A stretch of DNA of 5,682 nucleotides, taken from assembly GCA_945866165.1 (NCBI GenBank), contig CAMBGO010000154.1, forward strand, positions 1 to 5,682. Reading direction: 5' to 3'. This stretch comes from Chitinophaga pinensis. Lineage in GTDB: Bacteria; Bacteroidota; Bacteroidia; Chitinophagales; Chitinophagaceae. Of the stretch, positions 1-5,645 are shown piece by piece (position 1 is the first letter of the stretch; each line of letters opens with the position of its first letter). Under the pieces are notes generated by a model. That model made no database searches. It saw nothing but the letters and a program-made list of their open reading frames with translations, and was not told the DNA's origin. A program made the translations under genes and the position numbers.

Positions 1-843
1 CAATGATGCATTTTCTACTGGATCCCAGGCCCAGTAACCGCCAAATGTAAGCGACTCGTAAGCCCATGCAGCACCCATCATAATGCCTAGCCCAAGCACA
101 CCTGCACAAAATAAAGCCCAAGGCATGGCCGGTCTTACCCAACCTGATACATCTTTCTTCCAAAAACCTGCAACAGCAAAAGCAAAAGGTACAATAGCAG
201 ACGAAAAACCAAGAAATAATATAGGAGGATGAATAACCATCCAATAGTTCTGGAGAAGAATATTCAACCCATTACCATCGGTCAAATACTTTGCAAGGTA
301 ATCGGGGTCTTGAAAAATAGGAGCATCAGGAAACTCATTTCTCATCAAAACAAATGGGTTGGTCCCAATACGAATATCGAAAGCATAAATACCAATCAAA
401 TAACTAGCTAGGAAAACCTGAACCAATGCAATTGTAAATACAACTGAGGATTCCCATTTTTTTGCAGTTTTAATTAACACCAATCCAAGGGCTGCATTCC
501 AAAAGCTCCACAACATAAAACTACCTTCCTGCCCTTCCCAAAAACAACTCATTAGGTATTGTAAGTCAAGACTGCGCTTGGAATGTTGATGGGCATATTT
601 GTATTCAAAATAATGATTATAAATTATCAAATAGAGAACAAGAAACAAAGCCAAAATAGAAATGGCATTTACCCAAAATGAGGTTCTGGCCACTTTTATC
701 CATGGAGTTTCAGACAGTCCCCCTATGTTTACAGTTGCTTTGTAATAAGCATAGGCAGATAAAATCGAAGAGCAGAATGCCAATAAAACAATGAAATTTC
801 CTATCTGTCCTAGAAGCAGGTGTTCACCTATATATTTAATCAT
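1..843 (-). CDS. ccmF: Cytochrome c maturation heme lyase/synthetase subunit CcmF (5' part, cut by window edge)
   Basis: This is the first 281 codons of an uninterrupted frame that starts with ATG at 843 and runs off the left edge without a stop. CcmF is the integral membrane subunit that takes heme from CcmE and attaches it to apocytochrome c on the periplasmic side. Translating the minus strand gives several hydrophobic helices (about residues 9-37, 56-74, 109-123, 135-151, 206-227 and 241-261). Family landmarks are WEGQEGSF (102-109), the MVIHPPILFLGF segment (202-213, with His205 at the conserved periplasmic heme-ligand position), and the start of the WWD heme-handling domain, GGYWAWDPVENASL (268-281). 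Full-length family members are well over 600 residues, so more than half is outside the window. The start lies 19 bp after the ccmE stop, which implies an operon. No Shine-Dalgarno sequence is visible, as is usual in Bacteroidota. The related CcsA/CcmC proteins share the WWD domain, but length, order and the CcmE neighbour favour CcmF. Confidence 0.93.
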   Translation of the reverse strand, partial: MIKYIGEHLLLGQIGNFIVLLAFCSSILSAYAYYKATVNIGGLSETPWIKVARTSFWVNAISILALFLVLYLIIYNHYFEYKYAHQHSKRSLDLQYLMSCFWEGQEGSFMLWSFWNAALGLVLIKTAKKWESSVVFTIALVQVFLASYLIGIYAFDIRIGTNPFVLMRNEFPDAPIFQDPDYLAKYLTDGNGLNILLQNYWMVIHPPILFLGFSSAIVPFAFAVAGFWKKDVSGWVRPAMPWALFCAGVLGLGIMMGAAWAYESLTFGGYWAWDPVENASL

Positions 844-862
844 TACTTTAAAATGTGTGCTA

Positions 863-1297
863 TTAAGGCTGAGTAGATTCTTTCTTCAAAATAGAAGATG
901 TAGTGACAACTTTAGATGGTACGTCTCCTTGTTCCTTGTATTTTGAAGGGCACTTCATGACTATTTCATTACATTGAAATACGTCATCTTTCATAGATCC
1001 CTTCATCACAATACGCTGACTTTTTTCAAAATCAGTTGGTTTGGCGTTTTTGTATACAACATTGGTAGAACTTCCAAGGGAATCAATTGCAGTAAATGCC
1101 AGGTAATTTGGATCTTTCAAAGGGTCGTAAATAACAGGCTTGGATGTATCCAATTTGGCAATTAAATGAACAAATTTACCTTCCTTTTTCCTGGCAGACT
1201 CAACAGAGTCATAGGTACTTAAGTCGTCCAATAATGAAAGTAATGCAGCAATCACAATTGCTATTGAAACCAGGCCGAGGATATGCATCTTTTTCAT
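863..1297 (-). CDS. ccmE: Cytochrome c maturation heme chaperone CcmE, CXXXY type
   Basis: This 144-residue protein is a periplasmic, membrane-anchored heme chaperone that receives heme from CcmABCD and passes it to CcmF. An N-terminal anchor helix (about residues 4-24) is followed by an OB-fold-like beta domain containing VVYKNAKPTDFEKSQRIVMKG (about 80-100), the typical CcmE core. The heme-binding site near the C terminus reads CPSKY (Cys116 to Tyr120) where the classical protein has His-x3-Tyr, so this is the CXXXY variant. A second cysteine lies seven residues earlier (Cys109). The start was set at ATG 1297; an in-frame TTG at 1306 would add three residues but lies almost on the predicted transcription start. 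A Bacteroidota-type promoter sits just upstream, and ccmF follows 19 bp after the stop. A short charged tail (about 121-144) follows the heme motif. Identification is strong; the Cys ligand role is inferred from studied CXXXY proteins. Confidence 0.93.
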   Translation of the reverse strand: MKKMHILGLVSIAIVIAALLSLLDDLSTYDSVESARKKEGKFVHLIAKLDTSKPVIYDPLKDPNYLAFTAIDSLGSSTNVVYKNAKPTDFEKSQRIVMKGSMKDDVFQCNEIVMKCPSKYKEQGDVPSKVVTTSSILKKESTQP

Positions 1298-1310
1298 ACA
1301 AAACAATTGA

Positions 1311-1329
1311 AATGCAAAGGTAATGCAAA
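1311..1329. repeat. Two direct copies of AATGCAAA, 11 bp apart, over the ccmE promoter
   Basis: AATGCAAA occurs at 1311-1318 and again at 1322-1329, a period of 11 bp or about one helical turn. The copies flank and overlap the predicted -7 element of the ccmE promoter. They could be a binding site for a regulator, or chance in AT-rich DNA. Confidence 0.4.
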
Positions 1330-1347
1330 AGAGGATAGCTAGTCAAA
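1315..1347 (-). promoter_or_regulatory. Bacteroidota-type promoter for ccmE-ccmF
   Basis: On the minus strand a -33 box TTTG (1347-1344) is followed after 21 bp by TACCTTTG (1322-1315), an exact match to the Bacteroidota -7 consensus TAnnTTTG. Transcription would begin at about 1308-1309, leaving a leader of roughly a dozen bases before the ccmE ATG at 1297. The match is by eye to the known consensus; no expression evidence is available. Confidence 0.65.
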
Positions 1348-1410
1348 AAGTGAAACAATTCGGGTTATAAAAAATGCCCCTAAAAGAGAATGAAAAAATA
1401 ACTTTCGGAT

Positions 1411-1442
1411 CTTGATGTCTTTCGGCCTTTTCACTAACTTTG
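1411..1442 (+). promoter_or_regulatory. Bacteroidota-type promoter for the arginase-like gene and probable operon
   Basis: A CTTG -33 box (1411-1414) and a perfect -7 box TAACTTTG (1435-1442) are separated by 20 bp, in the usual 19-21 bp range for the Bacteroidota housekeeping sigma factor. The predicted start of transcription, near 1449, lies downstream of the in-frame TTG/ATG at 1412/1415, so translation must begin later, at 1472 or beyond. It faces away from the ccmE promoter, with about 63 bp between the two -33 boxes. Confidence 0.7.
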
Positions 1443-1471
1443 CGCTCCAAATTAAAACTGGTCTCATTGCC

Positions 1472-2518
1472 ATGATGGTTGACATGTCCAATTTCGATCC
1501 AAACGGTATAAGTGTTCCCAACAATAATATTTTTGGACTGCCATTCACACTCGAAGAGGCTGAGCTTGTTATTGTACCAGTACCTTGGGAAGTTACTGTA
1601 AGCTTCAGAAGTGGTACTGCCAGATCACCAGAAAATATGCTTAAGGCAAGCTTACAGGTTGACCTGTATGACAGCGAGTATAAAAACAGCTGGAAAAAAG
1701 GTATTCACATGCTGGGTATTGACAAGAAGCTTCTGTTAAAAAACGACTATTTAAGAAAAGAAAACGAGCTATACCTAAATTTCATTAAAACAGGCGAGAA
1801 AGTAGATAATAACAAGTTCATGTGCAAAACTCTCATGGATGTGAATGAGGGTTGTAAGCTTATGAATGAGTGGGTGTATGAAAAAACAATAAACCTGCTT
1901 AATAGCGGTAAAAAAGTTGGCTTGTTAGGAGGTGATCATAGTGTATCATTAGGGTTTTTAAAGGCCCTAGCAGAAAAACATGATTCCTTTGGCATCCTTC
2001 AGATTGATGCACACTGTGACCTGAGAAAATCATACGAAGGATTGGATTATTCTCATGGTTCAATCATGTATAATGTATTATCAACAATACCATCAGTTTC
2101 TAAATTAATGCAACTAGGAGTTAGAGATTACTGTGAATCTGAATGGGAATATATTTGCAATAGCAAGTATAAAATTGTTACCTATTTTGAACACGAATTA
2201 AAGGAGCGCTTATACAACGGACAAAACTGGAATCAAATCACTGCTGAGATTGTATCACAATTACCTGACAAAGTTTACATAAGCTATGATATAGATGGCT
2301 TAGACGCCAAGTTATGCCCCCATACTGGCACTCCTGTTCCAGGAGGCTTTGATATGGAGCAGCTGAATTTCATCTTTAAAAAAATAATGGAAAGCGGAAA
2401 AACAATCATCGGATTCGACCTATGTGAAACGGGTGTGAGCTCAGATGGATGGGATGAAAATGTTGGCTCAAGAATACTTTTCAAACTTAGTAACCTCATG
2501 ATAAGTCAAGGTCAATAA
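1472..2518 (+). CDS. Arginase/agmatinase-superfamily (ureohydrolase) enzyme, substrate unassigned
   Basis: This 348-residue protein belongs to the dinuclear manganese ureohydrolases, cytosolic enzymes that hydrolyse a guanidino group to release urea. All six expected metal ligands are present: GGDHS (His156), DAHCD (Asp179, His181, Asp183) and DIDGLD (Asp273, Asp275). The segment after the last ligand pair, KLCPHTGTPVPGG, and Glu319 in GFDLCET complete the active-site signature. The N-terminal PVPWEVTVSFRSGTA motif (about 36-50) and a long variable segment at about 64-135 resemble the larger agmatinase-family proteins of Bacteroidota. I chose ATG 1472 because the promoter at 1411-1442 rules out 1412/1415; ATG 1475 or 1484 are equally possible. 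No arginine decarboxylase or polyamine gene is in view, so agmatine, arginine, guanidinobutyrate or another guanidine remain open as substrate. It is the first of three closely packed genes. The superfamily is certain, the substrate is not. Confidence 0.9.
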   Translation: MMVDMSNFDPNGISVPNNNIFGLPFTLEEAELVIVPVPWEVTVSFRSGTARSPENMLKASLQVDLYDSEYKNSWKKGIHMLGIDKKLLLKNDYLRKENELYLNFIKTGEKVDNNKFMCKTLMDVNEGCKLMNEWVYEKTINLLNSGKKVGLLGGDHSVSLGFLKALAEKHDSFGILQIDAHCDLRKSYEGLDYSHGSIMYNVLSTIPSVSKLMQLGVRDYCESEWEYICNSKYKIVTYFEHELKERLYNGQNWNQITAEIVSQLPDKVYISYDIDGLDAKLCPHTGTPVPGGFDMEQLNFIFKKIMESGKTIIGFDLCETGVSSDGWDENVGSRILFKLSNLMISQGQ

Positions 2519-2519
2519 A

Positions 2520-3101
2520 ATGCAATCCAAAACCAACGGCTCAAAAATTGTTTATGATTACGTTGTGGTACTAAGAAACGACCACATCCAATTCATTGAA
2601 AAGACTGGCTGGTTGCTTACGTTTTTAATAATCATGCTGCTGGTATTTTCAATTTATACAACCGCTAATTCTACCTTGCTTTATGTTTGCTTGATTATCA
2701 CTTTGTCATTATTCATATCTAACTGGATTGAAAAAAGAAAGAAAAAAAATATTGTGTTCAAACCTATCCTAATAACAGGTGGCCTTGGTTTGAGTATTGC
2801 ATCAAGTCTGCCTGTAATCATAGGTATATTAATAATTATAAGCGGTTTAATTGAAAAAATCATCTTGCAAAAAAGGGAGTTTGGCTTCTCTAAAAACATT
2901 ATTCAGGAAAATGGAATATTCGGGAAAAAAATCAACTGGGGTGAACTCAACAGGGTTATTCTGAAAGACGATATCCTTACGATCGATTACAAAAACAACA
3001 AGCTTATTCAGGTTCACACCGACAATGAGGATGACGATGATTATGAAGTACAAGCAGATGAGTTCAATGCATATTGTCAAAATCGCCTTGGCGAAGCATA
3101 A
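2520..3101 (+). CDS. Small multi-pass membrane protein with possible PH-like C-terminal domain, function unknown
   Basis: This 193-residue protein is not one I can name. A short soluble N terminus (1-29) is followed by two hydrophobic helices (about 31-47 and 52-69), a basic loop EKRKKK (71-76) and a further hydrophobic stretch (about 83-115) that can form one or two helices. The cytosolic-looking tail (about 118-193) has alternating short strands, NGIFGKKINWGELNRVILKD and ILTIDYKNNKLIQ, then an acidic run (169-174) and a final helix. This strand-rich pattern resembles the bacterial PH-like domains attached to membrane segments in small Bacteroidota proteins, but that is a visual impression. 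The ATG starts one base after the stop of the arginase-like gene, so translation is probably coupled, and the radical SAM gene begins 17 bp after its stop. The gene is AT-rich (about 34% GC by hand count over 2521-2820). Confidence 0.8.
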   Translation: MQSKTNGSKIVYDYVVVLRNDHIQFIEKTGWLLTFLIIMLLVFSIYTTANSTLLYVCLIITLSLFISNWIEKRKKKNIVFKPILITGGLGLSIASSLPVIIGILIIISGLIEKIILQKREFGFSKNIIQENGIFGKKINWGELNRVILKDDILTIDYKNNKLIQVHTDNEDDDDYEVQADEFNAYCQNRLGEA

Positions 3102-3118
3102 TTGTCTTAATTTTGAAT

Positions 3119-4420
3119 ATGCCAATGCCATCACATTCCCCATTTCTACTTTATTCAGACGGTCAAGGAAATATTTTTGAGGACTCAACACTCTATGCAA
3201 TTGGTAGGGCTGGATGGGATGCCATTCCCGTTCCTGAAGAAAATTGGATATCCCTGCCTGATGGCGGTAACCTTTATGAACTTCCTGGCAGAAAAGGCAT
3301 TGGCATTGATGTGTTAACTGGCGAAATGAGGCTTTGTGATAAGGGATGGGCCGTTGCTGCTTTTATTCCACCTGCGCACACTGGCACCTTCATGGCTGCC
3401 TATGAAACAGCACCCGATGCACCAACACTTCCCCTGTTTTGTTATACTGCCGCTGGATGGTGCGATGGTGAATTTTATGTGACAGCAATAAGGATAGAAC
3501 AAGATATTCGACAAGAGTGTGCAGGTTACGATGCCGTAAAAATTGAAAAGGGAGTTGAAAAACTCATGTCGTCATACCCAAATAACAGGTTGGTAAATCA
3601 CCTTGCTGAAAAATGTTGCAGAACATACACTTGCCCTGCGGCAAGAAATTTTTTTATTGGGAGATGGGAATGCCCGGTGCCAACATCACCTGCCTGTAAT
3701 GCAAATTGCATGGGCTGCATCTCCTTTCAACCAGAAGAAGAGACAATCATTTCAACACAGGATAGGCTTCAATTCAAGCCATCAGCAGAAGAAATTGTTG
3801 AGTTTACCGTCCCTCATTTGATGAATGCCCCTTTCCCACTGATTAGTTTTGGTCAGGGATGTGAAGGAGAACCTTTATTGATGTGGGAAACAATTCGGGA
3901 GTCAATAAAAGAAATTAGAAAACACACAGACAAAGGGAGCATCAACATAAATACCAATGGGTCCATGCCTAAAGCAGTAAGGGCGCTTTGTGAAGCTGGA
4001 CTTGATTCAATCAGAGTTAGTACCAATTCTGCACAAAAGTCATGGTACGAAAAATACTATCGCCCAAACAATTATCAATTTGAAGACATCATTGAAAGCC
4101 TTTGTGTAATGAATGAATTTGATAGATGGAGTTCAATAAATTATTTTGTATTCCCTGGCATGACTGACACTGAATCAGAATATGAAGCGTTGCGCTACCT
4201 AATCAAAGAGAGTAATTTAAAAATGATTCAATGGAGAAATTTCAATATTGACCCAGATTGGTATTTGGGGCGCATGGGGATTTCAGAGATTGAAGAACCG
4301 TTGGGAGTCATCAATGTTATGAATATGATAAGAGATGAATTCCCCAAGTTGAAATTTGGCTATTTTAACCCTCCAATAGAACGCATCATTGGAAATTTTG
4401 AGAAAGATTTTGCACATTGA
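3119..4420 (+). CDS. Radical SAM enzyme of uncharacterised subfamily
   Basis: This 433-residue protein carries a canonical radical SAM cluster motif, CNANCMGC (Cys193, Cys197, Cys200), which binds a 4Fe-4S cluster and S-adenosylmethionine. SFGQGCEGEP (243-252) matches the GGEP-type SAM-binding strand, and later strands NINTNG (276-281), IRVSTNSA (298-305) and NYFVFPGMTD (341-350) fit the TIM-barrel core. The core is preceded by an unusually long N-terminal region (1-185) with no motif I can name. Its end holds Cys166, Cys167, Cys172 and Cys185 close before the cluster motif, so an extra metal site is possible. The C terminus has no obvious SPASM-type cysteine cluster. The start was set at ATG 3119 (ATG 3125 is an alternative); TTG 3074 would overlap the upstream gene. 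The first 300 bases are clearly more GC-rich (about 48%) than the last part (about 35%). Substrate unknown; no precursor peptide gene is evident nearby. Confidence 0.9.
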   Translation: MPMPSHSPFLLYSDGQGNIFEDSTLYAIGRAGWDAIPVPEENWISLPDGGNLYELPGRKGIGIDVLTGEMRLCDKGWAVAAFIPPAHTGTFMAAYETAPDAPTLPLFCYTAAGWCDGEFYVTAIRIEQDIRQECAGYDAVKIEKGVEKLMSSYPNNRLVNHLAEKCCRTYTCPAARNFFIGRWECPVPTSPACNANCMGCISFQPEEETIISTQDRLQFKPSAEEIVEFTVPHLMNAPFPLISFGQGCEGEPLLMWETIRESIKEIRKHTDKGSININTNGSMPKAVRALCEAGLDSIRVSTNSAQKSWYEKYYRPNNYQFEDIIESLCVMNEFDRWSSINYFVFPGMTDTESEYEALRYLIKESNLKMIQWRNFNIDPDWYLGRMGISEIEEPLGVINVMNMIRDEFPKLKFGYFNPPIERIIGNFEKDFAH

Positions 4421-4446
4421 TTGAATTTCCTGCCTTCGATTTCAAG

Positions 4447-4454
4447 TAACTTTA
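4447..4454 (+). promoter_or_regulatory. Possible -7 promoter element before the TonB-like gene
   Basis: TAACTTTA differs from the Bacteroidota TAnnTTTG consensus at the last base only. The nearest -33-like TTG (4421-4423) is 23 bp upstream, slightly too far. The 59-bp gap after the radical SAM gene would allow a separate promoter, but the match is weak and read-through from upstream is equally possible. Confidence 0.35.
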
Positions 4455-4479
4455 GTCTGTTAACAACAAAAAAAATGCA

Positions 4480-5370
4480 ATGGCAGATTTTGAGTCCAAA
4501 AAAAATATAAAGGCTACCGCTTATACAGCAATCCTACTTGGACTGATTATCATGCTTTTTTTTGTTGTATCCTGGTCAACGCCCCCAGTTGTAGAGAACA
4601 TATTTGATGAGGGTTTAGAAGTTAATTTAGGTAACAGTGAAACCGGACTTGGAGATATTCAGCCACTTATTCCAGATGCACCTGCGTCATCAGAAGTAGC
4701 ATTAGCAACACCTCCGCCCACCAAGTCAATTACAACTCCAGAAATTAAAGACATTGAAACAAATGATGATGATAAAGACGCACCACCGGTTGTAATTAAA
4801 AAGAGCCCATCTATTCCAACAAAAAAATCAACCCCTACTAAAGTTGCTGAGCCTATAAAAGTAAAGACAGTTGTTGAGAATAAACCTGTTGAAACACCTC
4901 CTGTGCCGGCACCAACTCCTAAAATTTTATACAAATCCCCAACGGGTCAAGGTAAAGGTGGTAACAATGCAGACAGTTATCAAAAAAGCAATGGACAGGG
5001 AATTACGAGTGGGACGGGAGATCAGGGCAAACTAAATGGCAACCCAAATTCAGATAATTATAATGGGTCTGGTGGCAATGGGAATGGAGGAGTTACAATT
5101 TCAAGAGGCCTTCAGGGAAGAAAAATAAACAGGTTTCCATCCTTTGAAGACGATTTTCAGGAAAATGCTAAGGTGGCAGTTGATATTACAGTAGACTCCA
5201 GGGGTAAAGTAATCAATGCAACCTTTCAACAGAAGGGATCTACAACTGCCAATTCTTCCATAAAAAATATTGCACTAAAAAAAGCAAGGCAACTTCAATT
5301 CAATGTTGATGAACAAGACCTTCAGGATCAAATAGGAACGATCATATTTAATTTTAGGATAAGAAATTGA
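4480..5370 (+). CDS. TonB-family energy transducer
   Basis: This 296-residue protein has the three-part plan of TonB: an N-terminal inner-membrane anchor (about residues 12-32), a periplasm-spanning low-complexity region, and a C-terminal domain. TonB proteins use the proton motive force, via ExbB/ExbD, to open outer-membrane receptors. The spacer has a Pro/Lys/Thr-rich part (about 62-150) with repeated Pro-x-Pro and Lys-Pro steps, then a Gly/Asn/Ser/Gln-rich part (about 154-205). The C-terminal region (about 208-296) contains SRGLQGRKINRFP, a VAVDITVDSRGKVINATF strand pair, GSTTANSSIKNIALKKA and a final IGTIIFNFRI strand, the pattern of Bacteroidota TonB C-terminal domains. The start at ATG 4480 gives a short charged N terminus before the helix. 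In this phylum such genes often follow exbB-exbD-exbD; none is visible here, and the upstream neighbour is a radical SAM gene. The specific receptor partner cannot be told. Confidence 0.87.
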   Translation: MADFESKKNIKATAYTAILLGLIIMLFFVVSWSTPPVVENIFDEGLEVNLGNSETGLGDIQPLIPDAPASSEVALATPPPTKSITTPEIKDIETNDDDKDAPPVVIKKSPSIPTKKSTPTKVAEPIKVKTVVENKPVETPPVPAPTPKILYKSPTGQGKGGNNADSYQKSNGQGITSGTGDQGKLNGNPNSDNYNGSGGNGNGGVTISRGLQGRKINRFPSFEDDFQENAKVAVDITVDSRGKVINATFQQKGSTTANSSIKNIALKKARQLQFNVDEQDLQDQIGTIIFNFRIRN

Positions 5371-5468
5371 TTTGTTAATCTCAATCATGACTAGTCCATA
5401 ATTAATTTTTGATGCACTTTTAAAAGTCGAAACATTTATCGATATTTGCATTATAAATAAAACCTCAT

Positions 5469-5645
5469 ATGGACAAAAGAATACATACCCTCATCTTTTT
5501 ATTTGTATTGTATTTTATTATAGCTGTAAGCATGACTTTGTTCAAACCAGTGCAGTTATTCCTGACAAGCTTCATTTTTGGAATTGCGGGAATACTAATT
5601 TTCTTAATGTTTTTTTCAATTTGGTTGTTGCAGAGAAATAAATAA
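5469..5645 (+). CDS. Small two-helix membrane protein, 58 residues, function unknown
   Basis: An ATG frame encodes a short basic N terminus (MDKR), a first hydrophobic helix (about residues 7-25), a brief turn containing KPVQ (26-29), a second hydrophobic helix (about 31-54) and a basic end (QRNK). Two clean membrane helices, basic residues at both ends and an in-frame TAA make it a plausible helical-hairpin membrane protein. It has no family motif I recognise, and it could instead be a chance frame in AT-rich DNA. It lies 98 bp after the TonB-like gene, with only a weak promoter match (GATATTTG at 5441-5448, one mismatch) upstream. Confidence 0.6.
   Translation: MDKRIHTLIFLFVLYFIIAVSMTLFKPVQLFLTSFIFGIAGILIFLMFFSIWLLQRNK

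Noticed and set aside
229..411. Plus-strand 60-codon open frame
   Set aside because: It lies wholly inside the clear ccmF reading frame on the opposite strand and has no recognisable composition or motif.
1412..1471. N-terminal extension of the arginase-like protein from TTG 1412 or ATG 1415
   Set aside because: A near-perfect promoter lies within this stretch, and the extra 20 residues do not resemble the N terminus of the family.
1339..1548. Minus-strand 69-codon open frame across the divergent intergenic region
   Set aside because: It overlaps the plus-strand promoter and the start of the arginase-like gene, and its sequence shows no family features.
3108..3115. TAATTTTG, a match to the TAnnTTTG promoter element before the radical SAM gene
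   Set aside because: Transcription would start at or after the chosen ATG 3119, and the only -33-like TTG (3088-3090) is 17 bp away, too close. A chance match in AT-rich DNA is more likely.
4659..4934. Minus-strand 91-codon frame rich in Gly, Val and Ser
   Set aside because: It is the antisense of the Pro/Thr-rich TonB linker; the low complexity explains the long open frame.
5416..5427. Perfect 12-bp palindrome ACTTTTAAAAGT after the TonB-like gene, considered as terminator
   Set aside because: It has no loop, a weak A/T stem and no following T-run, so it does not fit an intrinsic terminator. It could be a protein-binding site but nothing supports that.
5441..5448. GATATTTG as a promoter for the 58-residue gene
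   Set aside because: It has one mismatch in the conserved TA and no good -33 box at the right distance (only TTTT at 19 bp); too weak to list as a feature.
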